64,000 nt of DNA from assembly GCA_950097015.1 (NCBI GenBank), contig CATNEN010000025.1, positions 2,416,001 through 2,480,000 on the forward strand, given 5' to 3'. The notes below the pieces were generated by a model, which was not told the DNA's origin, ran no database searches, and saw only the letters and a list, made by a program, of their open reading frames with translations. Position numbers and translations under genes: made by a program. Positions within the stretch are counted from its first letter, which is position 1. Each line of letters opens with the position of its first letter. The stretch is from Macrostomum hystrix (lineage: Eukaryota > Platyhelminthes > Macrostomidae). Positions 1-13,400 of the stretch are shown here, in pieces.

Positions 1-318
1 GCATAGCTGTGAGTACAGGCAGCCTGTCGCATTGTCCAGCTGGCGGGGGGGAATTCAATTCTAATTTTTGGCATCATCGGTTAAGCAGCCGTGAGGAGGA
101 ACGCAGCCAAAATCGAGAGGCTGTGGCCTCGTCGTCATCATCATCGTCGTCATCATCTGGAACGAGAGATTTACGCGTTTGCGCTTGCGAAAACTTTTGT
201 TTGAAAAATAGTTCAAGTTGCGCTGAATTATTCGCAATTCATGTTAGATGTTAATTTAGTACTAATTTATTTTTACAGTTCTGCGCTTAAACTTGTAGAT
301 ATGCACAATACAACAGCT
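1..318. other. Spacer downstream of the GABA-B gene
   Basis: No gene recognised. Contains a (TCG/TCA)n run near 127-158. A minus-strand AATAAA at 266-271 could serve the receptor gene but lies about 950 bases past its stop. Confidence 0.4.
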
Positions 319-900
319 AGATCTGAGGTGTCAGGGGTGTCTGACTGAATCGGGTCTGAGGTGTCAGGGGTGTCTGACTGAATCGGGTCTGGGGTGTCAG
401 GGGTGTCTGACTGAATCGGGTCTGAGGTGTCAGGGGTGTCTGACTGAATCGGGTCTGAGGTGTCAGGGGTGTCTGACTGAATTGGATCTGAGGTGTCAGG
501 GGTGTCTGACTGAATTGGATCTGAGGTGTCAGGGGTGTCTGATTGAATCGGGTCTGAGGTGTCAGGGGTGTCTGACTGAATCGGGTCTGAGGTGTCAGGG
601 GTGTCTGACTGAATTGGATCTGAGGTGTCAGGGGTGTCTGACTGAATCGGGTCTGAGGTGTCAGGGGTGTCTGACTGAATTGGATCTGAGGTGTCAGGAG
701 TGTCTGACTGAATCGGGTCTGAGGTGTCAGGAGTGTCTGACTGAATTGGATCTGAGGTGTCAGGAGTGTCTGACTGAATTGGATCTGAGGTGTCAGGAGT
801 GTCTGACTGAATTGGATCTGAGGTGTCAGGAGTGTCTGACTGAATTGGATCTAACGTGTCAGGGGTGTCTGACTGAATCGGGTCTAAGGTGTCATGGTTT
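319..900. repeat. 33-bp minisatellite
   Basis: About 17 units built on ggtgtcaggggtgtctgact, with variants ggg/gga and ggggtg/ggagtg. It lies past the receptor stop, in the possible 3' UTR. The ORFs through it on both strands are repeat artefacts. Confidence 0.95.
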
Positions 901-1220
901 GTGAACGCCGTTGAAAAATGTATATTTTGCAGAAACAACATAAATTATTAAGGTGTGCAAAAAGAATTGTTTGCATACTTTGCTAGTGTAATAAGCTAAT
1001 TAGTTGGTCAGTTAGAAGAACATTAGTAAAAAGCTAACGAAGCAAGTTATTTGTGCTTGATAAAAATGTAAAAGTGCAAGTTGGGGGTCCAAAAATACGG
1101 TTGAAGGTGGATGCATGAAATTATTAATCTGTTGTGCGAGTTTTCTTACCTCACAAGTTGCAGAATTTCTAACTATAAACTTGAACAAAAGCTTCGGACC
1201 AAGACCCCTTTTTTCAATTT

Positions 1221-1449
1221 CTATATTGCAACTGATATTGCATTACCATTCTCACTGGTCGATGAGGATGAGTAGGCTGACACGGCGAAGCTGCCGCCGC
1301 CGCCGCCGCCGACGCCGCAGGCGCCTTCATCCTCGCCGTCGCTGATGATGTCTGTCTCGCGGAGGCTGGCGTGCAACGCGGGCAGACGGGCCAAACCCGG
1401 ATAGGACGGGGTGCGCGGCGGCGGTGGCGGCAGCTGCTGCTGCGATGTT
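1221..1449 (-). CDS. GABBR2: GABA-B receptor exon 21 (C-terminus and stop)
   Basis: Phase 2 acceptor GCAAG, 75 codons and stop. [18 protein letters not shown], then [20 protein letters not shown], ending [12 protein letters not shown]-rich and low complexity, consistent with a disordered tail. The phase agrees with exon 20, and the reading contrasts with the AT-rich flanks. Confidence 0.7.
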
Positions 1450-4400
1450 CTTGCATTCCAAGAAGGCGGAGGAAGCAAATAAATAGAGCATGCAATTATT
1501 TCTAGATTTTTTGCTTTATTACGAGCTTAGTTCAAAAATGCGAGTCAGGTGTGAAGGATGGAGGTTGAGGCGATTTCATTGGGGACTGCTGCATGCGCTA
1601 CTCCTCACTTTTCTGTTATCACTGGTCTAATTCGCTTTACTGTCTCGTATCTCTTGTCTAGTATTATCACGTGTATCTTATCTTTTATCACTGTAATCAC
1701 GTGTCTCTTATCTTTTATCACTATAATCACGTGTCTCTTATCTTTTATCACTATAATCACGTGTATCTTATCTTTTATCACTATAATCACGTGTATCTTA
1801 TCTTTTATCACTATAATCACGTGTCTCTTATCTTTTATCACTATAATCACGTGTCTCTTATATTTTATCACTATAATCACGTGTCTCTTATCTTTTATCA
1901 CTATAATCACGTGTATCTTATCTTTTATCACTATAATCACGTGTCTCTTATCTTTTATCACTATAATCACGTGTCTCTTATCTTTTATCACTATAATCAC
2001 GTGTCTCTTATCTTTTATCACTATAATCACGTGTCTCTTATCTTTTATCACTATAATCACATGTCTCTTATCTTTTATCACTATAATCACGTGTCTCTTA
2101 TCTTTTATCACTATAATCACGTGTCTCTTATCTTTTATCACTATATTCACGTGTCTCTTATCTTTTATCACTATAATCACGTGTCTCTTATCTTTTATCA
2201 CTATAATCACGTGTCTCTTATCTTTTATCACTATAATCACGTGTCTCTTATCTTTTATCACTATAATCACGTGTCTCTTATCTTCTATCACTAATATCAC
2301 GTGTCTCTTATCTTTTATCACTATAATCACGTGTCTCTTATCTTTTATCACTATAATCACGTGTCTCTTATCTTTTATCACTATAATCACGTGTCTCTTA
2401 TCTTTTATCACTATAATCACGTGTCTCTTATCTTTTATCACTATAATCACGTGTATCTTATCTTTTATCACTATAATCACGTGTCTCTTATCTTTTATCA
2501 CTATAATCACGTGTCTCTTATCTTTTATCACTATAATCACGTGTCTCTTATCTTTTATCACTATAATCACGTGTCTCTTATCTTTTATCACTATAATCAC
2601 GTGTCTCTTATCTTTTATCACTATAATCACGTGTCTCTTATCTTTTATCACTATAATCACGTGTCTCTTATCTTTTATCACTATAATCACGTGTCTCTTA
2701 TCTTTTATCACTATAATCACGTGTCTCTTATCTTTTATCACTATATTCACGTGTCTCTTATCTTTTATCACTATATTCACGTGTCTCTTATCTTTTATCA
2801 CTATAATCAAGTTTCTCTTACCTTTTATCACTATAATCACGTGTCTCTTATCTTTTATCACTATAATCACGTGTCTCTTATCTTTTATCACTATAATCAC
2901 GTGTCTCTTATCTTTTATCACTATAATCACGTGTCTCTTATCTTTTATCACTATAATCACGTGTCTCTTATCTTTTATCACTATAATCACGTGTCTCTTA
3001 TCTTTTATCACTATATTCACGTGTCTCTTATCTTTTATCACTATAATCACGTGTCTCTTATCTTTTATCACTATAATCACGTGTCTCTTATCTTTTATCA
3101 CTATAATCACGTGTCTCTTATCTTTTATCACTATATTCACGTGTCTCTTATATTTTATCACTATAATCACGTGTCTCTTATCTTTTATCACTATAATCAC
3201 GTGTCTCTTATCTTTTATCACTATAATCACGTGTCTCTTATCTTTTATCACTATATTCACGTGTCTCTTATCTTTTATCACTATAATCACGTGTCTCTTA
3301 TCTTTTATCACTATAATCACGTGTCTCTTATCTTTTATCACTATATTCACGTGTCTCTTATCTTTTATCACTATAATCACGTGTCTCTTATCTTTTATCA
3401 CTATAATCACGTGTCTCTTATCTTTTATCACTATAATCACGTGTCTCTTATCTTTTATCACTATAATCACGTGTATCTTATCTTTTATCACTATAATCAC
3501 GTGTCTCTTATCTTTTATCACTATAATCACGTGTCTCTTATCTTTTATCACTATAATCACGTGTCTCTTATCTTTTATCACTATATTCACGTGTCTCTTA
3601 TCTTTTATCACTATAATCACGTGTCTCTTATCTTTTATCACTATAATCACGTGTCTCTTATCTTTTATCACTATAATCACGTGTCTCTTATCTTTTATCA
3701 CTATAATCACGTGTCTCTTATCTTTTATCACTATAATCACGTGTCTCTTATCTTTTATCACTATATTCACGTGTCTCTTATATTTTATCACTATAATCAC
3801 GTGTCTCTTATCTTTTATCACTATAATCACGTGTCTCTTATCTTTTATCACTATAATCACGTGTCTCTTATCTTTTATCACTATAATCACGTGTCTCTTA
3901 TCTTTTATCACTATAATCACGTGTCTCTTATCTTTTATCACTATAATCACGTGTCTCTTATCTTTTATCACTATAATCACGTGTCTCTTATCTTTTATCA
4001 CTATAATCACGTGTATCTTATCTTTTATCACTATAATCACGTGTCTCTTATCTTTTATCACTATAATCACGTGTCTCTTATCTTTTATCACTATAATCAC
4101 GTGTCTCTTATCTTTTATCACTATATTCACGTGTCTCTTATCTTTTATCACTATAATCAAGTTTCTCTTACCTTTTATCACTATAATCACGTGTCTCTTA
4201 TCTTTTATCACTATAATCACGTGTCTCTTATCTTTTATCACTATAATCACGTGTCTCTTATCTTTTATCACTATAATCACGTGTCTCTTATCTATTATCA
4301 CTATAATCACGTGTCTCTTATCTTTTATCACTATAATCACGTGTCTCTTATCTTTTATCACTATAATCACGTGTCTCTTATCTTTTATCACTATAATCAC

Positions 4401-7400
4401 GTGTCTCTTATCTTTTATCACTATATTCACGTGTCTCTTATATTTTATCACTATAATCACGTGTCTCTTATCTTTTATCACTATAATCACGTGTCTCTTA
4501 TCTTTTATCACTATATTCACGTGTCTCTTATCTTTTATCACTATATTCACGTGTCTCTTATCTTTTATCACTATAATCACGTGTCTCTTATCTTTTATCA
4601 CTATAATCACGTGTATCTTATCTTTTATCACTATAATCACGTGTCTCTTATCTTTTATCACTATATTCACGTGTCTCGTATCTCTTGTCTCGTATTATCA
4701 CGTGTCTCTTATCTTTTATCACTATAATCACGTGTCTCTTATCTTCTATCACTATAATCACGTGTCTCTTATCTTTTATCACTATAATCACGTGTCTCTT
4801 ATCTTCTATCACTATAATCACGTGTCTCTTATCTTTTATCACTATATTCACGTGTCTTTTATCTTTTATCACTATAATCACGTGTCTCTTATCTTTTATC
4901 ACTATAATCACGTGTATCTTATCTTTTATCACTATATTCACGTGTCTCTTATCTTTTATCACTATAATCACGTGTCTCTTATCTTTTATCACTATAATCA
5001 CGTGTCTCTTATCTTTTATCACTATAATCACGTGTCTCTTATCTTTTATCACTATAATCACGTGTCTCTTATCTTTTATCACTATAATCACGTGTCTCTT
5101 ATCTTTTATCACTATATTCACGTGTCTCTTATCTCTTGTCTAGGAGTCTAACCTGTCTCTTATCTCTCGTGTCTCCTGTCTCATTGTTATAAGTCTCTCA
5201 CCTGTCTCTCTTTTCAGATTATCCTCAAATTTTATATTTGCTTTAATTTATTATCTCTGGCTAAAAATTCGTTTTAAGTATAAACGGTACAAATTTTAAC
5301 GTTTCTAAGATTGTTGGCTGCTGGTAAACTAGCAAAACCGGAGGTAAGCTACTTTAAAAGAAACTATTTCTTTCGTGCTAGGATTGTCTTGAAAAATTGC
5401 CAGGAAAAAATAGAATTGCATGCTAATTCACATGTATAACAGGGTAATGGAAGGAACTAGGACTGTCAGAACATTATGCTGAAAAATTATCCTATAATTA
5501 AAATATTTGATGCAGCAAATTTGACACTAACACCTTAATTAGAAAATGTATTGGACTTCAACCATTTAGTCATGATTACTAATTGTTGCAGAAATCAACA
5601 ATTTCCTGCTACCTGGGGTTGTCGGCGAGCAGACGGTCCTGTACATCGGCGATCTCCTGGTTAAACAGCTCCTCATCGCTGAAGTTGCAATGCCGCTGCC
5701 TATGAAATTATTAAGGAGATTATTGATTGCAGATTAGGGATTACTAACCCTAATAGCTTTAGGGATTATTGACAAGGATTAGGAACATGGATTATCAATC
5801 CTACTAACTTTAGGGATTATTGACAGCGGATTAGGGAGATGGATTATCAATCCTGCCAACTTTAGTGATTTTTGACAGCGGATTAGGGAGATGGATTATC
5901 AATCCTGCTAACTTTAGGGATTATTGACAGTGGATTAGGAAGATGGATTATCAATCCTGCCAACTTTAGGGATTATTGACAGTGGATTAGGGAGATGGAT
6001 TATCAATCCTGCCAACTTTAGGGATTTTTGACAGCGGATTAGGGAGATGGATTATCAATCCTACTAACTTTAGGGATTTTTGACAGCGGATTAGGGAGAT
6101 GGATTATCAATCCTGCCAACTTTAGGGATTTTTGACAGCGGATTAGGGAGATGGATTATCAATCCTACTAACTTTAGGGATTATTGACAGTGGATTAGGA
6201 AGATGGATTATCAATCCTGCCAACTTTAGGGATTTTTGACAGCGGATTAGGGAGATGGATTATCAATCCTGCCAACTTTAGGGATTATTGACAGCGGATT
6301 AGGAAGATGGATTATCAATCCTGCCAACTTTAGTGATTTTTGACAGCGGATTAGGGAGATGGATTATCAATCCTGCTAACTTTAGGGATTATTGACAGTG
6401 GATTAGGAAGATGGATTATCAATCCTGCCAACTTTAGGGATTATTGACAGTGGATTAGGAAGATGGATTATCAATCAAAAAATCTTTAGGGATTATTGAC
6501 AGCGGATTAGGAAGATGGATTATCAATCCTGCCAACTTTAGGGATTTTTGACAGCGGATTAGGGAGATGGATTATCAATCCTGCTAACTTTAGGGATTAT
6601 TGACAGTGGATTAGGAAGATGGATTATCAATCCTGCCAACTTTAGGGATTATTGACAGTGGATTAGGAAGATGGATTATCAATCAAAAAATCTTTAGGGA
6701 TTATTGACAGCGGATTAGGAAGATGGATTATCAATCCTGCCAACTTTAGGGATTTTTGACAGCGGATTAGGGAGATGGATTATCAATCCTGCTAACTTTA
6801 GGGATTATTGACAGTGGATTAGGAAGATGGATTATCAATCCTGCCAACTTTAGGGATTATTGACAGTGGATTAGGAAGATGGATTATCAATCAAAAAATC
6901 TTTAGGGATTATTGACAGCGGATTAGGAAGATGGATTATCAATCATGCCAACTTTAGGGATTTTTGACAGCGGATTAGGGAGATGGATTATCAATCCTGC
7001 TAACTTTAGGGATTATTGACAGTGGATTAGGAAGATGGATTATCAATCCTGCCAACTTTAGGGATTATTGACAGTGGATTAGGAAGATGGATTATCAATC
7101 AAACAATCTTTAGGGACTATTGAATCATTGGCTGTGGAATAACGGGATGGGATCCTCATTCCCACCTGCCATCCTTCTGACGCCGAATCCACACTGCCAG
7201 CTCTGCCGCGGTCGGCTCAGAGCCATCCGCCCGGCCGTGCAAGAAGACCTCCGCCAAGCCAGCCTGCGGTCCTGCGAAATCTGAGCACAGATTTGTGAGC
7301 TCAAATGTAGTTTTATGCACATGGTGGGCTCGCGACATTCAGATAATTGATTCACTTCAAATGCATACAAATCCGTATACACTCCACTCTGATCTATCCA

Positions 7401-10400
7401 GCCCACTCCACTCTGATCTATCCAGCCCACTCCACTCTGATCTATCCAGCCCACTCCACTCTGATCTATCCAGCCCACTCCACTCTGATCTATCCAGCCC
7501 ACTCCACTCTGATCTAACCTAAATAGCTCCGAGAATAGCACGTCAGATGGGCTCAATATGTTTGTGCTCACCAAATTTGTTGGACGAAGACTCAGAGCCA
7601 GCGGATCTGGCTCCTTCCCTCTTCTGCAATTCTTCCTCCAGCCTCTTCAACTCTGCCTGCTTCTGAATGAAGAGGAAAAAAAAGCTGCGTAATTTTAATT
7701 ATCAGATTTACTATAAGTACTCGTTATGCTTCAATGTTTTTCTTACTATGTTAGTCTCTCACATGACGCTTATATCTGACAATTTCGCTGACTCTCTCCT
7801 GCTGAACCAAGTCCTCCTGACCACTTTCCGCGGACCTTCTTTTGTTTTAATTATCACCTGAATCTCTTCCCGACTCACTGCCTCAATGTTGCTTCCCGTG
7901 CTTCAAAACCCGTTCTGTTCAAATTCTAGATTAACTATTCTATTTCTTTCTGTTCTCCCGTTCTTTCTGTTTGATGTACTTTTAAACATCAAAGCAAATT
8001 AAAATGCTTTTCGGAATAAAAAAATTTTTTGTCTAACTACTTACTACTACTTACCAGTTTAGTAGTGCATATAGTTTTATAGTTCATTCTAATAAGAATA
8101 CGCAATTTTAATTTCCCGAATGAATACCTGATCTGATCCGCAATGACCCTAAAAGTATGTCCTATCTTTCTGTATCCTGAATGCTAAATAAGAATAAATA
8201 GTTGGCACGCAAGTGTTCTAGACTGTCAGTTAAGACAAAAGTGGACTCTCCATGATTCCCAATTTACTAAGGAATTATACAGATTTTAGGTAAAAACGTT
8301 CCAATCTGGCTTGTCGAATTCAAAAGCTCGTTAAATTTCGAGTTGAGATCGTCTAAGTTCGAATTTAGCTCGGCAACTATCAATCCGCTTCTAACTCCTA
8401 AAAGTTACATTTTTTAAGCTAATCGAATTTCAAGCCTAGATAAATTTCAACCCTGATCAAATATTGATCAAGAGTCGATAGTAGTAAACCTAGAAAAAAA
8501 CGAATGAATCGAATAGTGTCCTGCTTATGCATTCCGACCAATTAAAACTGAAGATCAAAATCTCGTTCGAATTCTTGACTCACCGACTCCAGCTTTCGCT
8601 CCAGTTGTTCCCTCTCCTCGGTGGCCTTGGCCAGCCGCACAGCTGAGCAGCGGTCTTGCTCAACTTCGTCCGCCGGGCGTTTCGACAATTTGCGCAGCGT
8701 GGCCCTGGCGCGCTTCTCTTCGCCACGCGGATCACGGCGGAGCTCAATTAACTAATTGAGGAAGAGTTGCGGGCAAAGTGACAGAATTTACATGCGCTTG
8801 TTATGTCTTTGTTAAGGGAATGTACATATAGTTTTAACCTTGTGCAAAAGTTCTTCTATGGCGTTGAGAATAGTTTCTTAGCTATAATGTACATGACCTT
8901 GTGTGGGAAAGATCTCGCTGTGAATGTACATTGTCTATGGCCTTGAGAATGATATCTTAGCTGGAATGTACATTAGCTATGACCATGTGTGGGAAAGATC
9001 TCGCTGTGAATGTACATTGTCTATGGCCTTGAGAATGATATCTTAGCTGGAATGTACATTAGCTATGACCATGTGTGGGAAAGATCTCGCTGTGAATGTA
9101 CATTGTCTATGGCCTTGAGAATGATATCTTAGCTGGAATGTACATTAGCTATGACCATGTGTGGGAAAGATCTCGCTGTGAATGTACATTGTCTATGGCC
9201 TTGAGAATGATATCTTAGCTGGAATTTACATTTGCTATGACCATGTGTGGGAAAGATCTCGCTGTGAATGTACATTGTCTATGGCCTTGAGAATGATATC
9301 TTAGCTGGAATTTACATTTGCTATGACCATGTGTGGGAAAGATCTCGCTGTGAATGTACATTGTCTATGGCCTTGAGAATGATATCTTAGCTGGAATTTA
9401 CATTTGCTATGACCATGTGTGGGAAAGATCTCGCTGCGAACGCACATTGTCTATGACTTTGAGAAAAATTTCACATTTGCTATGGCCTTGTCAGGGAAGA
9501 TCTTTCACTGGAATTTAAATTTAGTACGTCCTTGAACGGACACCATAAGCATGAATGTTAAGCTATAGCTATGTAGCTACGAGAAAAGTTACATAGCTAT
9601 ATCTATATCGTACTTTGATTTGTTAGAATGACTAAATATACTGTAGAGCTGTGAATACTACAAGCAACGAAAGCGCCACAGACAGTCAGACATATCTGCT
9701 TGTTCTCACATAGCTCAACAACATGACCTAAAATTAATACGCACCCTCGTTTCGCCATCCGATCTCATATCAGGGCAGGGAGGCCTAGTAGCTTTGTCTA
9801 ATTCGTTGAACAGCTTCGATAATGAGTCTACCGCGGGTCTCCTGCGCTGTCCGAACTGCCTGCCCACCTCCCCGAGAAAGCCTTGGTGCTCAGACGCGCG
9901 GTAAGGTAACTCAATTTTCGCTTCCCAGTGATTAGTATACGCTCAGTCTGATTTCAGCTAGCTGCTAGCTCCCAATTGATCTCTATCCCTTCTTACTCTC
10001 GCTTTCCTTTTCTACTCAATTGCACTCTATACAGAATTCCATCACGGAACTGATATACTCAATGCAGCGGTACATTTTTTCTGAAGTGAGTAAAGTTTTA
10101 TATAATCATTAGACTGTTAGTAATGGCCATATGGAGTCAGGGACAGCACATATTGAATTTGGACCCGAACAAGTAATTAGCGTCTCACCTTCGGAAAGAA
10201 GACCAATGCGAGGGTAATAGTAGTGCAAAAGAAGATTAACGAAGAAGTGATGACAAACGAGGCTGACAGATTGTCTTTCAATGCGAAACTGACTGCTGCT
10301 CCAGCAAGGCACATGACAAGCACGTTGTACACCGACATGCCAATGTACTTGCTGTCATTCAGCGCCGGGATGCTCACGTTGCGCGTCTCCCAGGCGAAGA

Positions 10401-13400
10401 AGCAGCCTATTATCTTAAAAAGACACATTTGGTATTCGTTGATGAAGATAACTTAAATCATAATTAAAAGTTGTATTTTGTGCTTTTCAGAAAATTTAAT
10501 TAGTTGTTCATGATTAATTAGTTGTTCAATTACATTTTTTAAGAATCAGTCGGTGGGAGGAGTCACTGTACATTTTACAACCAGGGAAAGGAGTTGGATG
10601 TTCAGTGTACATTGGACAGTCAGGGAATGGAGTTGAGGTTTAGTGTACATAGGACAGTCAGGGAATGGAGTTGAGGTTTAGTGTACATTGGACAGTCAGG
10701 GAATGGAGTTGAGGTTTAGTGTACATTGGACAGTCAGGGAATGGAGTTGAGGTTTAGTGTACATTGGGCAGTCAGGGAATGGAGTTGAGGTTTAGTGTAC
10801 ATTGGACAGTCAGGGAATGGAGTTGAGGTTTAATGTACATTGGACAGTCAGGGAATGGAGTTGAGGTTTAGTGTACATTGGACAGTCAGGGAATGGAGTT
10901 GAGGTTTAGTGTACATTGGACAGTCAGGGAATGGAGTTGAGGTTTAGTGTACATTGGACAGTCAGGGAAAGGAGTTGAGGTTTAGTGTAAATTGGACAAT
11001 GGGGAAAGGAGTTGAGGTTTAGTGTACATTGGACAATGGGGAAAGGAGTTGAGGTTTAGTGTACATTGGACAGTCAGGGAAAGTAGTTGAGGTTTAGTGT
11101 ACATTTGACAGCCAGCGAAGGATTTGAAGAGACAGTGTACGTTTGACACCCGTGTGTTGGAAATTCGTTTGAAGAGACAGCTACAGTTGGAAAAATATGT
11201 AGTTATTATTTATGAGAATCATTATACTAAGGTATTTACGAGTATAAGTTTACGAACTTAAAAAGGTATCCTTAAGTATCCATAAACATTCTGTAGTATG
11301 GTGTCGGCACCCAGGGCCCAATGTTGCCTCACGAGTAATATATTATAAACGTGCACTCAAGCATTCAGAAGCCTGACAAAACTACAATAGCAACTATTTT
11401 TTGTAGATTTTCAACAATAACGGCCCGTTAAGTCAACAACATAATTGGGCAAAATGTCGGAAGCTTATTTTGACGAAACTTACTCATAAATCAATCAATC
11501 AAAATTCAGGTATTTGAACGATGTTAGGTGAATGAAAATACAGAGCGGCTTACAAGCAATAGGCCTTTGTAAGCAAAAAGAAGTCCAATCCAAAGGGGCA
11601 GCTTCTTGCTTGAGCAGATTTCGTTGTAGAAGTGAACCTCCCTGTCGTTGCTCAGCTTCTGTTAACGGTCCGTTAGGGGCGGCTAATGACATGACAGGTG
11701 AATTGGCAGTGGGAGGGCCGATTGTAAAATAATAATGGCCACGAACAATTTATTGATGGATTGCCTGACTTATGACGAAGCTAGTGTGGCAGTTTGCTGA
11801 CGGCTGTACTGTGGAGGGGGCGGACTCACCTCAATGCTGACTAGACGTTCCTCCCGCCACATGGGATCGCTGATCATCCAGGCGGTCAGAATGCCGACGT
11901 CAACGAGTAACAGGAAGAGCACAATTAGCATCAGCTGGTAGTCTTTGATTATCTGCGGGCCGTGGGAAAATGTCCGCTCAAGGTGTCAACAACTGCTTGT
12001 CAGCTTGACGGCAGTACTCAATACCCCTAATGGTACTGGCACTCTGTCTAACGTCTCCTGTGCACCCTATCTGCAGTTTCTACTGGCCCTCTCTCTACTA
12101 ATAAATCTACGAGTACCAACTCTAATATGGCCTCCCTGCATAACAAACCTTTTTGCTCATGCTGATGTTGGTGAAAATGCAGTGCACTCGCCAAGTCTTG
12201 CTGAACATTGCGCCAAACGACAGAGTGAAGCCCACAGACAGTATCCATGCTCGGGTCTTTACGGATTCAAAATACAGCATTATGACTAGGAAGTTAGTAT
12301 CATTGTTCGAAGCAATTAACAAGGTTAGACAGCTCACCGAGCAGATGTACGTCAGTGCTCGAGTATTTCCACGCAAGAGGCCGGCGTCAGTGCCCAGGAA
12401 TACAACAGACAGGTAGCACAGAACGCAACCAACCACAATGAGATTGTTCATCTGGGGACTCGACATTTTGATGTACCTGTTGGAGCGAGATAACCTCAGC
12501 CCTGATGGCCCCACATCGATCATATACCATAAACTTATAATAGAACCATACCATTGGCAAACGATAGAGCCCATCCATAGACATACGATAGAATCATACC
12601 ATAGACATTCGATATAACCATACCATAGACATACGATAGAACCATACCATAGACATACGATAGAATCATACCATAGACATACGATAGAATCATACCATAG
12701 ACATACGATAGAATCATACCATAGACATACGATAGAATCATACCATAGACATACGATAGAATCATACCATAGACATACGATAGAATCATATCATAGACAT
12801 ACGATAGAATCATATCATAGACATACGATAAAATCATATCATAGACATACGATAGAATCATATCATAGACATACGATAGAATCATACCATAGACATACGA
12901 TAGAATCATACCATAGACATACGATAGAACCATACCATAGACATACGATAGAATCATAGGCATTGACATACGATAGAATCATATCATAGACATACGATAG
13001 AATCATACCATAGACATACGATAGAATCATAGGCATTGACATACGATAGAATCATATCATAGACATACGATAGAATCATATCATAGACATACGATAGAAT
13101 CATATCATAGACATACGATAGAATCATATCATAGACATACGATAGAATCATACCATAGACATACGATAGAATCATAGGCATTGACATACGATAGAATCAT
13201 AGGCATTGACATACGATAGAATCATATCATAGACATACGATAGAATCATATCATAGACATACGATAGAATCATAGGCATTGACATACGATAGAATCATAT
13301 CATAGACATACGATAGAATCATACCATAGACATACGATAGAATCATAGGCATTGACATACGATAGAATCATAGGCATTGACATACGATAGAATCATACCA

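Noticed and set aside
273-941. Minus-strand ORF of 222 codons with an 11-residue repeat
   Set aside because: It is a translation of the 33-bp minisatellite; no domain outside the repeat.
1558-5151. Very long ORFs on both strands (over 1000 codons)
   Set aside because: The unit is 30 bp, so frames free of stops stay open; the peptide is a simple repeat of the array and no coding signal exists.
7295-7522. 75-codon plus ORF with LSSPLHSD repeats
   Set aside because: Translation of the 24-bp array in receptor intron 18.
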